A DNA stretch of 64,000 nt, from NCBI GenBank assembly GCA_008704415.1, contig VXIS01000138.1, forward strand, positions 50,459 to 114,458, read 5' to 3'. Positions 53,675-63,753 of this stretch are shown here, piece after piece. Source of the DNA: Sphaerosporella brunnea (Eukaryota > Ascomycota > Pezizomycetes > Pezizales > Pyronemataceae). Position 1 is the first letter of the stretch, and the number at the start of each line of letters is the position of its first letter. Under the pieces are notes generated by a model, which saw nothing but the letters and a program-made list of their open reading frames with translations, was not told where the DNA came from and searched no databases. A program made the position numbers and the translations under genes.

Positions 53675-54260
53675 TAGTGATGGACACGAGTCGAGCTTTC
53701 TCACGGCGGTTGCACTGCGAGTCGAACTGCGGCTCGGGCCGGTTGGTGCGGGTCGATGTTGGATTTGATGGTGCAACGTGCAGCATGACGAAATCCGACC
53801 TGATTCTCCGACGCTTCCAAAAAAGCATTCGCTTTCACGACCGCCTGCCCACTTGCGCGGTGGAAAGCAGGTGGACATGACAACCGAATTGTTGCGAAAA
53901 TGGCACGCGATTATCTTCCCATTCCCGCCACCATCGTTCGCGGTGAGCAGTCAGGCGGTCCTAACCCTCGCTTTCCCTGTGGACGCGTTTTGTTCATCCT
54001 GACGGTGATGGGGCGCAAGGTGGAAGCACCAAGAAGCGTAACCGCATGTGGACGAATCCAGAAGCGCCGTTTTGAGCACAACATTGTGAACGATTGAGAT
54101 CGCTACGGACTCACTAGCTCCCGCGACCAGCAAGACGATGGCATGGAGGTGCACAGTACGGTGACTGTCGACCAGCAGGCTAGTTCTTGGAGCCGAGGCA
54201 ATGGAAGGGCCGTCAGTGGCTTTGACTACGGATCTGACTTGCCAGATATAGACTGAAAAC
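53675..54260 (+). pseudogene. Old hAT relic
   Basis: It begins with TAGTGATGGACACGAGTC, a hAT terminus variant shared with 2210. A frame near 53898 reads KMARDYLPIPATIV, matching MARDYLAI of the hAT dimerisation block, and a later stretch near 54030 reads TKKRNRM like ITKKRNRL. The rest is too diverged. CTCGAGC-rich sequence at about 54440-54490 may be the decayed right end. Confidence 0.55.
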
Positions 54261-54499
54261 GCTGCGCACGAGCCGTTGTGTAGATAGGAGCACCAGAATG
54301 TGGCCTCGTTCGACCTGCTCCTTCCACACCACCTCAGGCGTTGGAAATAGTATTGCAGCCCGAGCTGAAGCAGGAGCTTTGCAGGCTCTGCTCGGCTGAC
54401 CGAGCCCACGTCTTCATGAGAAGAGGCCGCGTGAGCGTCCCCCTCGAGCCCGCTCGAGACGAGCTCGTGTGTATGCTCGAGTCAGCTCGTCCAATTCTC

Positions 54500-55375
54500 G
54501 GCTCAGCATGCGGGCTGCAGCTGCTCTACACCGGACTCCAGCCATGCCTGAGCCATGGGATGGTTTTACACCAAAACCAGGGGAACAGGGTTATAACAGC
54601 ACAGATTTGGGTTCCGGGGTGGTATACAGGGTTGATATCCGTACAGCTGAGCCTCGGCAACTAACTCTGCACTCTCCGGGGCCTCATGGTCACTACGAAT
54701 CTCAGTACCGTCTACAGCTGTACCCTCACCATGTTACTCAGTATGCGCGTCTGTGCCACAATTGTAGTCTTCAATGGCATCCGCACTCTGCTTTCCTGCA
54801 ACGTGCTCGCCAAACATGATTCTTTTATGGCGAAAGGGGATTTAGGTGGGCTCCACTATCCGCTGACTGTGGGGCTTCTAGCTGCGGGGTACAAAGTACC
54901 TGCAAGCTGGAATCAACGCGGGTTCTTTGACTTACGCCCTTATCCACTTAGGTTCTGTGGAACGCCTTCATCACATCGTCCTCTTCGCCAGCAGTACGCG
55001 GAGCAGCTACCTGCGAACCGCATCCGTGATGGATGGAGGACCTGCTGCTGACAGAGACCGCCGACATGCTGAATTCGTTGTACTGGGGTGCGCTCGGTCA
55101 AGATGAGACGTGAACATGGCGGGGAGGGTTTGATGGGAGCGGCTGGCGGTGACCCGGGTGTGGTGGTGGTGGAGTGGGAGGCTCAATACGGAAAATTTGA
55201 CATCCAAGAGGTTGCATAATTAGCTGCGATTGAGCGGCGCATCGTGGAGCGAAGCCTTCGAGGAGCTTGAGTGAAAACACTGCGCAGCAACTACGCTGCT
55301 GTAACACTGCTAGATTTGTCGATATTTGTGGAGTGGGATGGACTTGTATTTATCCGCGCGCGGACTTGCGGTGAA
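54500..55375. other. Intergenic, nothing recognised
   Basis: Short frames on both strands without domains. Confidence 0.35.
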
Positions 55376-55380
55376 GTGAG

Positions 55381-55839
55381 ATGGTCGCCTGCTCGATCTT
55401 GACCCACTACCTCCGCTTAGACAAATCGACATCACGGCCGAAGGTTCCTGTTTTTCCGGTCCCTAACAAGTGCCTCTGTACTCTGGATTGTATCGGGGAC
55501 GTAGATATCTTATCTGCAGGCAAGTGGGTAAACTGCACACGCATGCTTTGCGTGATGAACAACCGCTTGCTTTTTGACGGAACGTCCTACACTGCAACTG
55601 TAGCATCTCAGGATGGAATACGTCTGGCAAATCGCCTTATGGCAGATGACACCAAGACCTATGGTACACGCTGTAATCCTGATTGCAATCAACAACGCAT
55701 CCGTGCCCTTCTGAAGAACCTTCCGGATATTCGAATCCTGGTAGTCGGGAATACTGGCTTGGCATTGAACGCTGGCAGGAACCCTGGCTTCCACCCCCTC
55801 ATGGAACTTACCCTGCAATCAGCGCACAAACGGACATGA
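55381..55839 (+). CDS. Hypothetical protein, uncertain
   Basis: A plus frame of 152 codons with ATG at 55381. Composition is plausible for a real protein (VPVFPVPNKCLCTLDCIGDV; SQDGIRLANRLMADDTKTY; RALLKNLPDIRILVVGNTG), with several Cys residues, but no domain is recognised. It ends 65 bp before the gypsy insertion and may be a remnant of a gene or an old transposon. Confidence 0.3.
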   Translation: MVACSILTHYLRLDKSTSRPKVPVFPVPNKCLCTLDCIGDVDILSAGKWVNCTRMLCVMNNRLLFDGTSYTATVASQDGIRLANRLMADDTKTYGTRCNPDCNQQRIRALLKNLPDIRILVVGNTGLALNAGRNPGFHPLMELTLQSAHKRT

Positions 55840-55898
55840 GCTAGGATTGGAACATGCTTGATGAAGTTCACGCCACAGCAGCAGATCTGTTATTGGCT

Positions 55899-55903
55899 AA
55901 CAG
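55899..55903. repeat. Target-site duplication of gypsy (AACAG)
   Basis: AACAG lies immediately before the left LTR and again immediately after the right LTR (63749-63753), a perfect 5-bp duplication as expected for Ty3/gypsy integration. Confidence 0.9.
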
Positions 55904-56414
55904 TGTAACCTTTTCGTGAGCTTATAAGATCCACTATTTCATAGATGCAAATAAACTCAGAATCATCTGTGTATCAGACTTGATAAATACCAAGAGGATA
56001 CTCGAAAACAGGTCACTGATCAACTCAGTATTTATTGATAGATAGTCGATACAATCTGGATTGCTCGAAAGGCCGTAAGGAAAGAAGAGAAGAGAATGAA
56101 TGTAGGAAAAGCTCGCAGCTTTTATAGCCAACGATGCTGAGTACATCATGTGATAATAAACTGGTGGCAAATTCGTAACCAGGAAATAGTGGTCTAGAAG
56201 ACCTACAAGTCTGCCTTGTGGAAACTAGAAGATTCCAAAGTGACGTAACATCGAAAGGGCTAGAAACTGCTAGAACATGGTGACAAAACATAGTAAAGAA
56301 AGTAAAAGAAACTCGTAGAATAATGATATCATACCATCGTTACTGCCTTATAGTTTTATATTTTAGTAAGGAAATACGTAAGAAAGAAACCTTAGTAAGT
56401 GTAATAATCTTACA
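55904..56414 (-). repeat. 3' LTR
   Basis: This 511-bp direct repeat is bounded by TGTAA...TTACA on the plus strand. AATAAA (minus strand, 56031-56036) lies downstream of a TATAAAAG and may serve as the polyadenylation signal. Confidence 0.95.
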
Positions 56415-56429
56415 CTTCCCCTTAAAAAA
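56415..56429 (-). promoter_or_regulatory. Polypurine tract
   Basis: The minus strand reads TTTTTTAAGGGGAAG directly before the 3' LTR, with the purine run abutting it, as required for plus-strand DNA priming. Confidence 0.8.
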
Positions 56430-56441
56430 CAGTTGAAACGG

Positions 56442-57944
56442 TTACTCACGTAAATCAAAAGCAGAAGAAGCGATGGATGACATAGGAGAGGAACAGAAAG
56501 AGTCATCAGAGGGAAAGAAAAATTCGGGAGGAAGAGTGACTGCAGAGGATGTATAGTCCTGAGCTTTCTTCGAAAGGAATTCCTGGATGGAATCTGCGCC
56601 AGTGCTGCGTACATTCTCATCAGGTTCCCACGAGTTGTTTTCAGGTCCATAATTCTCCCAAGAGATGTACCAGTAATCAATACCGTTAATCTTCTTGTGG
56701 TCAAGAATCTCCTGGATGTTGAAGAGAGTGTGGTCGTCTTCTTCTTCGTCATCGTGGTTGGAGGGAGAAGGTGAAATGGCCTTGTCCGAAATTCGCTGGA
56801 AGAGCTTGAGCTTGTCTTGGGCGAAGATAGGATAGACACGCTTATTCTTGGGGAGTTCAAGCGTGCAATTGCCTGTATCCTCATTGATCTTGGTGATCTT
56901 ATATGGCCCTTCCCAAACTTCCATAAGCTTCCTAACCTTGCCCTTTCCTCGAGAACGTCTCTTGTAGAATACCCATTGTCCAACTTCGAGTTGAACCTTA
57001 GGATTCCTCCGTTTTGCAGCAATGCTTGCCTGGCGGTGGCGTGCTGCTAGCAATGCATCTCGAGCCACAGCATTGTTGATCTTTTGCTGGGCGAGGTACT
57101 CATTGACTGCAGGGACATTCGAATCGAATTCAACTGGCAAAATGCGAGGGATATGACCGAATTGAACTTCGTAAGGGGTACGCTTGATGGTGGTTGAAGG
57201 AGAGTGGTTGAAGGCATGTTCAACACGCCAGAGGTGACGGGCCCAGTCTGCCTGCTTGTTGTTGGCGAAGATCCGAAGCATTTGAGCAATGGTACGGTTG
57301 GCTCGTTCCACTTGTCCATTGGTATTTTGGTGGAAAGCGGTGGCCATGAGGAGGTCAGTACCAATCTGCTTGTGGAGCCCTTGCCAGAACTGGGAGGTAA
57401 ACCGAGGGTCTCTGTCCGAAACAATTGACTCAGGGAGTCCATAGCGAGCGTAGTAGTGTTTAATGAAAGCATCCGTAACATCCTTTGCCGAAAATCCGTC
57501 CTTTAGGGGAACCAAAACAAGACCAGAAGAAAACCGGTCTATAATGACCATGATGTGCTTGAATCCGTCCGAAGAGTTGAATGGACCAAGGAAGTCAATA
57601 GCAATTGACTCCCAAGGGCGAAGGGGAATTTCCAAAAGGCGGGCTTCGCCAATTGGCTTAGTGGTGGTATCTTTGTTGCGCTGACATTCAAGGCATTCTC
57701 TGCAGAACTCGTCGATGTCCTGCTTCATCCTGGGCCAGTAGAAACTCTGCCTGCATAGGATGTAGGTCTTTTCGGTGCCTTGATGTCCCACACTCTTGTG
57801 ACAACTCTGCATGATGATATGCCGGACTGAGGAGGAGGGATTGTCTCTGGAAAGGACTGCGTTGGGGACGTAAACTCGGAGGTTGGAGGTGATGGTGGGG
57901 TCATCTAGCACAACATATCCAGTGTTATGCCAGTGAAATGGCTT
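56442..57944 (-). CDS. Gypsy integrase with C-terminal chromodomain (3' part of broken pol)
   Basis: The long open frame (489 codons from 57911, extending unspoiled to 57944) carries an integrase: zinc-binding HHCC (H38, H43, C73, C76), then the catalytic triad D106 (AIDFLGPF), D166 (VSDRDPRF) and E202 (NGQVERANRT), with the D-D spacing of 59 and the D-E spacing of 35 expected of retroviral-type integrases. A GPY/F-like region (VWEGPYKITKINEDTGN) follows. Residues about 397-447 form a chromodomain (FNIQEILDHKKI; YWYISWENYGPENNSWEP), which in chromoviruses guides insertion to chromatin marked by histone H3 methylation. Immediately upstream the frame is cut by a TGA at 57945. The integrase portion itself looks intact. 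Confidence 0.9.
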   Translation of the reverse strand, partial: KPFHWHNTGYVVLDDPTITSNLRVYVPNAVLSRDNPSSSVRHIIMQSCHKSVGHQGTEKTYILCRQSFYWPRMKQDIDEFCRECLECQRNKDTTTKPIGEARLLEIPLRPWESIAIDFLGPFNSSDGFKHIMVIIDRFSSGLVLVPLKDGFSAKDVTDAFIKHYYARYGLPESIVSDRDPRFTSQFWQGLHKQIGTDLLMATAFHQNTNGQVERANRTIAQMLRIFANNKQADWARHLWRVEHAFNHSPSTTIKRTPYEVQFGHIPRILPVEFDSNVPAVNEYLAQQKINNAVARDALLAARHRQASIAAKRRNPKVQLEVGQWVFYKRRSRGKGKVRKLMEVWEGPYKITKINEDTGNCTLELPKNKRVYPIFAQDKLKLFQRISDKAISPSPSNHDDEEEDDHTLFNIQEILDHKKINGIDYWYISWENYGPENNSWEPDENVRSTGADSIQEFLSKKAQDYTSSAVTLPPEFFFPSDDSFCSSPMSSIASSAFDLRE

Positions 57945-58497
57945 TCAAATGCCATTCTTTACCATGGGGTCGTTTTCGTAGGCCTGCTTGAAGGTAGGGA
58001 GCATGGCTGTCCCTATGTGGTTGTCAAGGAAAAAATGCGGGTACTCTGTTGCGAGTGTCGTAATGAATGACTTCCTGGGAATGATCTGCTGGCTGGTTTT
58101 GCTGAGGTTCGAACATTTCTGCATCCTCTTTGTCCAAAAGAGGGGTTTCGTCCGAAATTGATGGCTTGAATTTTTTCCTGAATCCCTTCCCCTTCAAAAT
58201 TCCTGTCGGAATCTTGATCCTGCTTCTGCCAATATCTTATCCTTTTCCTCCTGCTCCCTACGAGCCTGGGCTCTAGTTAAAAAGGTGTGGGGTTCAGAGG
58301 ATAAGGGTTCCATGGGCGGGGAAAGGGTCTCAATGGGGCGCTCTCTCTGGAGTCTGGGTACCAGATGGCGGTGACTGGCGGGACTGGAAATCTGACTGTC
58401 CTGGGAGGTGGCAGCTTGGAGGAGCGTATGTACTCCACCTGTGCTGGCATCAACCTGTCCATGAATTCGTCTATTTCGGAATTCGAAGGAGGGTTCA
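57945..58497 (-). pseudogene. Region before integrase, broken frames
   Basis: The minus strand shows coding-like sequence in more than one frame: IIPRKSFITTLATEYPHFFL and TFKQAYENDPMVKNGI just before the TGA at 57945, and DEFMDRLMPAQVEYIRSSKL with PPVTAIWYPDSRESAP at 58277-58498 in another frame. At least one frameshift at about 58100 separates them. Confidence 0.55.
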
Positions 58498-59109
58498 TCA
58501 GTCAGGAGAGCCCGTCTCCTGGGTGGGATGGAGGGGGCTTGGGGCGTGGTGTTTGCGATTTCTTTGTGGATTCGCTGGGGGTCTTTTTCGAAGATTTGTG
58601 GCTGATTTGGGAGCGTGCTGGGCGTGATGGTGGTGCAGGCCTGTACCTGTCTGGGTAGATCCTGTTTCCACCATGGGCCTTCTAGGGTGTTGTCTCTCCT
58701 GTGGGAATTTCGGGCGTGGTGCGCCTGATTCTGGCGTCCATTGGAGGGTAGGTATCCTTGAACTATTCGAGTAGGAGATGTAACCATGGTGGACAAGCCA
58801 CTCATAGTTGCCGATGGGGTCTTCGTCTGGGTCTGGACATTCTGAATCGGGTCCAAATGAATCGTCCATGTCTGTGTCTTCGTCTGGGGAGTCGTAGAAT
58901 TCGTCGTTGTCATCGGATTCAAATTGAGCGTGATACTGAGAGTTTGACTTCCAGGTGCTGAAGGTTTCCATGAATCCTGAGGAATAGTGATATGGGCAGC
59001 CGTCTCTGGAGCGGCAGGCTGTCCAGTGGAGATTGGGGTCGCACCTCTCATAGCGCGAGGCTCCCTTGGGGCGGAGGCTGGCGGAGGGCTTGTTCGCTGA
59101 GGTGGACAT
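58498..59109 (-). pseudogene. Insert between RNase H and integrase with Cys/His motif
   Basis: The frame carries RCDPNLHWTACRSRDGCPYH, a C-x4-H-x3-C-x5-C-x2-H pattern seen between RNase H and integrase of many fungal gypsy elements, followed by an acidic Asp-rich stretch (ESDDNDEFYDSPDEDTDMDD) and then Pro/His/Arg-rich sequence that may be out of frame. The role of this insert is not established. A second minus frame over the same bases (58194-59114) is less convincing except at its extreme end (LTRAQARREQEEKDKI). Confidence 0.5.
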
Positions 59110-59110
59110 C

Positions 59111-59998
59111 TCATTTGAGACTTGAAGAGCGTGTGAAAAGTGTGAAGAAAGCTTGTCTGTCTCGGTGGAGGTGGATCTGTGGAGGATTGGAGGTTGTTGG
59201 GTTGAGGAGACTGTTGATGGAGCCGAAATCCTCTGGTTTTAAGTTCTCATGGAGGAACTCATCTGGTGGCGTTATCTCCTTGCTTTCATCCTCATACAGA
59301 CGTGAAAGTGTGTCTGCTAATTGATTGCTTTCCCCTGGTGTGTGCTGAATTCGGAAATCGAACATTTGGATGTATTCCAACCATCTGGCCAGTCTGCCAG
59401 TGGTCATGGGTTTCGTCACAAGGTACTCCAATGCCTTGTGGTCAGTAATTACCGTAAATGGTATCCCTAGTAGCTTTGTCTCGAATGCACCAAGTGCATC
59501 AACAATAGCCAGAAGTTCCTGGTTGGTGGTGTTGTAATTTTCCTGGGTAGCGGTGAAGCGTCTGCTGTGAATCGCAGCAATTCGCGATTTCGAATCTTCT
59601 AGATTGTTTCCATGACAAATAAATGCACCCGTCCCCACCCGAGATGCATCTGTCACCAGATACACCTTATCTTCGCCTGACTTGATTTTGTCATATCGAA
59701 GAGGTGTGAGGGGTACTGTGCTTTCGGCAAAGATCCTTGATATGTCCTAAATGCATGATTATGCAGCTCATCCCATCGCCATTCCGAATTTCCGGTAAGT
59801 TCCGTGAGTGGCGCCAGGATGGTAGAACTGTGGAAGAGGTGTGGTGCCACATAATTTATTACACCTAAAAAGCTTTGCAGTTGCTTTTTATTTGTGGGTG
59901 TGCGCCAATCCTGGATTTTGCTGATTCTCTCTGGGTGTGGATGGATCTCATGACCAGAGATAATATGACCTAGTAGGCGTAGCTGTGAGGTCCAGAAT
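59111..59998 (-). pseudogene. Gypsy RT connection and RNase H, two frames
   Basis: The segment 59740-59998 reads LLGHIISGHEIHPHPERISK, FLGVINYVAPHLF and TGNSEWRWDELHNHAF, the RT thumb and connection. A frameshift at about 59738 then leads to VYLVTDASRVGTGAFICHG, NYNTTNQELLAIVDAL, TDHKALEYLVTKP and HTPGESNQLADTLSRLYED, the RNase H domain, ending at 59111. The upstream join to the RT frame is a single-base shift at about 60004. Confidence 0.8.
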
Positions 59999-61597
59999 TG
60001 AGCATTTGTCCATTCTAAGATAGAACTTCGCTTTGGCTAGCTGCTGAAAAACTTGCTCAAGGTGTCGCATGTGGTCTTCTCGAGTTTTGGAAAAGATAAG
60101 GATGTCATCTAGGTACACCCATACAAATTTTCCGATGAACTCGCCTAAGATAGTGTTCATGCAGCGCATCATTGTCGCAGGAGCATTGCAGTCTCCCTGC
60201 AGCATGACCTTGACTTGAAAAGAGCCGAGGTCATCTGCATTGATGACATTTAATTCCTCAGATGATGGCTCCACTCGCACCTGGTGATAGGCATTGGAAA
60301 GATCTAGAACAGACTTGAAGTTTGCTCTAGCAGCATCCTCTCGGATGTTATCTGCATGAGGTAGTGGAGTATAGTCTCGTTCTGTGATGCTGTTCCGATT
60401 CCTGAGGTCATTCACCCATCTCCATCCTTTGGAGGGTGGTATTTTTGGAGTTCCGAAAATCGAGCATGGAAATCTGCCGGGTCCTGGCACTGCGATTCCC
60501 TGTCGTTTCCAGTTGTCCAGGTGAGCGATAAGGTCCTTTTGGTAGGCATCAGGAATACGCCTTGCATGGAACTTGAATTGTTCCAGCTTGTCTGGATCAA
60601 GTCTGACCACATGATTACATCTATCACGGAGTGGCGGTAATCCTTCTGGTTCTTTCTCTGGGAATACTGTTGGGAACATCTTATCAAAAGGTGGGATGTC
60701 TTCGGTAGTTGCTGATGATGTTAGAGCGAACGCTCTAGGCTGTCTTGTAGCACATTGAATGGTGGTGCCATGTTTCGGGAAATGTGCTGTGGAATCTGCC
60801 GTATTCAAGCTCACATGGTTGTCCTGAAGGAAAGGCATTCCTAAGATGATGTCGTATGAGCTGACTGCCACTATGAGAAACTTTGTTTTCTCATTGAATC
60901 CTGGTTTAATTTCGACATTGGCGTAGGCAAATCGATTGGCGTTGGTCTTAGATCCTTTAGCGGCCATGTGAATGGTAATAGGTTGCGGCAGTTCTCTGGT
61001 TATGATGTTGTGTGTTTGGGCCCAACTGCTAGACATAAGATTCGTCCCTGTTGTCCCTGTGTCCAAGAGGACTCTCGCCTGTCTCCCATTGACATTCATG
61101 TTGGTGACCATGTTGTTGATGTTGTCCTTCTTGTGATGTTCTGCTCGTGCAGTTTCAATAAATTCTTCGACGGTTGCTGGTAAGTTGTCTTCCATAATGT
61201 TGACGGTGGTTCTTGCTGATTGAACCCATTTGCCTTGTTGTTGATTACGCTGCTTTGCTCTGCAGTCATTGATGAAGTGTCCAGCCTTCTTGCAGTAAAA
61301 GCACTTCTTCTCCTGTCGGAGCTGCGCTTTCTCTTGGTCTGAAAGCTTCTTATATTGCTTGTGGTTCCTGCTTTGGCTTCCTAGTCCTGAGTTGTTGTTG
61401 TTCTTGCTGAATTGAGGATTCATAGCATTGCTAGAATGGTGCTGTCCATTTCGATTGGATTGTTGTGGTCGTCCATATTTTCCTGCTTGGAAGAGGGCTG
61501 CATCTGTTCGTTCCGCTAGCTTGTTGATGTCTTCCCATTTGGCTGTCGTTCGATCCACAACCTCAGGTTCAACTGCATAGCGCAGATCTGGGTGCAT
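59948..61597 (-). CDS. Gypsy nucleocapsid, protease and reverse transcriptase (part of broken pol)
   Basis: The 549-codon open frame contains the gag zinc knuckle CFYCKKAGHFINDC (C99-C112), the protease active site LLDTGTTGTN (D179), and reverse transcriptase with WRWVNDLRNRNSI, LDLSNAYHQV (D432) and FVWVYLDDIL (YLDD at 495-498). After MDKCS the frame goes wrong: a single extra base at about 60004 leads to a stop at 59948, while the correct continuation lies in the next frame. Upstream, a TGA at 61610-61612 separates it from gag in the same frame. Confidence 0.88.
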   Translation of the reverse strand: MHPDLRYAVEPEVVDRTTAKWEDINKLAERTDAALFQAGKYGRPQQSNRNGQHHSSNAMNPQFSKNNNNSGLGSQSRNHKQYKKLSDQEKAQLRQEKKCFYCKKAGHFINDCRAKQRNQQQGKWVQSARTTVNIMEDNLPATVEEFIETARAEHHKKDNINNMVTNMNVNGRQARVLLDTGTTGTNLMSSSWAQTHNIITRELPQPITIHMAAKGSKTNANRFAYANVEIKPGFNEKTKFLIVAVSSYDIILGMPFLQDNHVSLNTADSTAHFPKHGTTIQCATRQPRAFALTSSATTEDIPPFDKMFPTVFPEKEPEGLPPLRDRCNHVVRLDPDKLEQFKFHARRIPDAYQKDLIAHLDNWKRQGIAVPGPGRFPCSIFGTPKIPPSKGWRWVNDLRNRNSITERDYTPLPHADNIREDAARANFKSVLDLSNAYHQVRVEPSSEELNVINADDLGSFQVKVMLQGDCNAPATMMRCMNTILGEFIGKFVWVYLDDILIFSKTREDHMRHLEQVFQQLAKAKFYLRMDKCSILDLTATPTRSYYLWS

Positions 61598-61609
61598 GGC
61601 ATCTAAAAA

Positions 61610-62835
61610 TCACTGGATTTTGACCTGGGTGTTGATGGCTTTCCCAATTCGAGCTGCTACTTTTTCTAGGCGAATAGCAGTGGCGTTGATGCGGTCAACT
61701 CTCCCATTTCGAGTTTGGGAGATCTTATACCAATCATCCCAATATCGGTTGACTTCTGTGGATGGAATGATGTGGTTCTTGAGCTGAGTGAGGAACTCAT
61801 CAAAATTCAGGGTTCTTTCCATTCGTTTGGTATGGTAGAACTCCTTTGCTGTTCCGCTGAGAAAGTACTGAAGCACTAGGAGTTTCTTGTTGTTGTCTTG
61901 AAGTCCTGAAAGCGTTAGGTAGTCCTTGACTTCCTGTAACCAGGCATCAATGGTGGCTGCATCTCGATCCTGATTGTCTCCTGAATATGTTCGTGGCTTT
62001 GGGACTTTAAACTTGTCTGCCATGATAGTGGTTGCTTTGGCTTCGATGTTTGCCTTGAAAAGCTGTTTCCTTGGGGACTGTGGGTTTGAATTTTCTTCTT
62101 CTGAGCTGGATTCGTCCTCTTCAAATCCTCCTGGTGGTCGTGGAGTTTCTTCGTGGCTAGTGTCTCTGACCTCGTGTGGCGTAGGAGATGTTTGCCTTGT
62201 TAAGTCAAGGTAGTCTTGGATGGCTTTGTTTGTTGATGCGGTGAGAGCCGAGTCTGATTTGAATCTTCCTTCTTCGTATAGGCGTTGCCGGGCCTCACGT
62301 AGTCCTTTAGCTCGCTCTTTGGCTTCTTCGGTTGTTGCTTGTTGTATTTCTTGCTCAAGCTTTTCGAACCGTGGCGTAAATTGTTCCAACCGGAAGTTGT
62401 AAAGTTCCTTCTCAAGCTTGTTGAATTCGGAGCTGGTCTCAATAAGAAGTTCGTAGTTGTAGAGTAAGTCTGATCCAGAACTTCTCGTAATCCAGTCAAG
62501 GATAAGTTCTATGTGGCTCTGAAGGTCCTGTAGACGCTTGCGTGCTTCGTGTTCTGGTTTGAAAACTTGTGCAATGGGCGGCCGATTTGTACTGGTCTCA
62601 GAGATGTCTGATTCGGCTTCTGATTCTGAATGGACTGATTGAAAGGCTTCGGTTTCCTCTGGTTGCTCCTTTCGTGGTCTGCCTCTCTTCTTTGGTTGTT
62701 GTCTCTGTTCCTCTGCTTCGTCGTGGAGCGCTTGAATGACCTCTTCTGTGGGTATTTCTGGATTGAGGCGTTGGCTCCTTCTTGTTGCTGTTGGTTGATC
62801 CGTGGTGATGGCTGTTGTGCACTTCCCTGAGGCTT
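61610..62835 (-). CDS. Gypsy gag, N-terminal and capsid part, ends at TGA
   Basis: The frame is open from about 62835 to a TGA at 61610. The first in-frame ATG is at 62023 (MADKFKVPKPRTYSGDNQ), yet the preceding 270 codons look coding: an AT-hook-like PKKRGRPRKEQPEE, a Leu/Glu-rich helix, ELYNFRLEQFTPRFEKLEQE and an acidic Ser/Glu tract. The capsid part shows IDAWLQEVKDYLTLSG, FLSGTAKEFY and NRYWDDWYKISQTRNG. The TGA falls inside gag, before the zinc knuckle, so it is not the usual gag-pol boundary and is best read as a lesion; the frame continues afterward without shift. No ATG is found at the expected 5' start. Confidence 0.75.
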
Positions 62836-62841
62836 AGGCAC

Positions 62842-63237
62842 TCGGGAATGCTATTCAGGAATTGTTGTCTGTATAGCTCGCATCGAGAGCTCTTGAATAG
62901 AATCGTGCAGGGCTGTCTCCTGATCGATCTAACTATTCGTCTTAAAGCTTAACCCGGTACTGCTGATACCTCTGCCGGTTAACTAAGGCCTTGTTGACGC
63001 TTGTCGTTCCTAGGATTGTCTTAAAGACTCGAAAATGTATTGTTGTGCTTGTCGTGCTTAAAGTGAGTCGTACTTGTGGTTGTGTCTTGGTTCGTGATAT
63101 CGATATGTCGTAAATTCGGAAATTTCCTGGCCAGCAGGGTGGCTTCGAGTAGGGAAGAACCAGGTGATCAGTCTGGTCTGACGATCAAAGATTGTAGGTT
63201 GGGTAGAGAGAAAATATACTGGTCGGAGTGAAAAAAA
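62842..63237 (-). other. Gypsy 5' leader
   Basis: This untranslated stretch between the 5' LTR and the gag frame would contain the primer-binding site and packaging signals. A TGG-type primer site could not be identified next to the LTR. Confidence 0.5.
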
Positions 63238-63748
63238 TGTAACCTTTTCGTGGGCTTATAAGATCCACTATTTCATAGATGCAAATAAACTCAGAATCAT
63301 CTGTGTATCAGACTTGATAAATACCAAGAGGATACTCGAAAACAGGTCACTGATCAACTCAGTATTTATTGATAGATAGTCGATACAATCTGGATTGCTC
63401 GAAAGGCCGTAAGGAAAGAAGAGAAGAGAATGAATGTAGGAAAAGCTTGCAGCTTTTATAGCCAACGATGCTGAGTACATCATGTGATAATAAACTGGTG
63501 GCAAATTCGTAACCAGGAAAGAGTGGTCTAGAAGACCTACAAGTCTGCCTTGTGGAAACTAGAAGATTTCAAAGTGACGTAACATCGAAAGGGCTAGAAA
63601 CTGCTAGAACATGGTGACAAAACATAGTAAAGAAAGTAAAAGAAACTCGTAGAATAATGATATCATACCATCGTTACTGCCTTATAGTTTTATATTTTAG
63701 TAAGGAAATACGTAAGAAAGAAACCTTAGTAAGTGTAATAATCTTACA
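63238..63748 (-). repeat. 5' LTR
   Basis: This 511-bp repeat matches the 3' LTR with four substitutions. Being at the right on the plus strand, it is the promoter LTR of the minus-strand element. Confidence 0.95.
63453..63460 (-). promoter_or_regulatory. TATA box in the 5' LTR
   Basis: TATAAAAG on the minus strand within the 5' LTR is the likely core promoter of the retrotransposon. Confidence 0.55.
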
Positions 63749-63753
63749 AACAG

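Larger units (their letters stand above)
55904..63748 (-). mobile_element. Full-length Ty3/gypsy chromovirus, 7.85 kb
   Basis: Two 511-bp LTRs bound by TG...CA enclose gag, protease, reverse transcriptase, RNase H, an RNase H-integrase insert, integrase and a terminal chromodomain, in the gypsy order on the minus strand. A perfect AACAG duplication flanks it. I count four differences between the LTRs (about 99.2% identity), implying recent insertion. The coding region nevertheless has at least two in-frame TGA stops and several frameshifts, so this copy cannot make a full polyprotein. No TGG-starting tRNA primer site is seen directly after the 5' LTR; the first bases are TTTTTTTCACTCC. Confidence 0.95.

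Noticed and set aside
58194..59114. A 306-codon minus frame as a separate gypsy gene
   Set aside because: It overlaps the Cys/His-motif frame and is Pro/Thr/Ser/Gln-biased as out-of-frame translations of such sequence usually are; only its last 30 residues look coding-like.
61610..61612. Programmed readthrough stop between gag and pol
   Set aside because: The TGA lies before the zinc knuckle, inside gag, not at the usual gag-pol junction, and a second TGA elsewhere suggests mutation.
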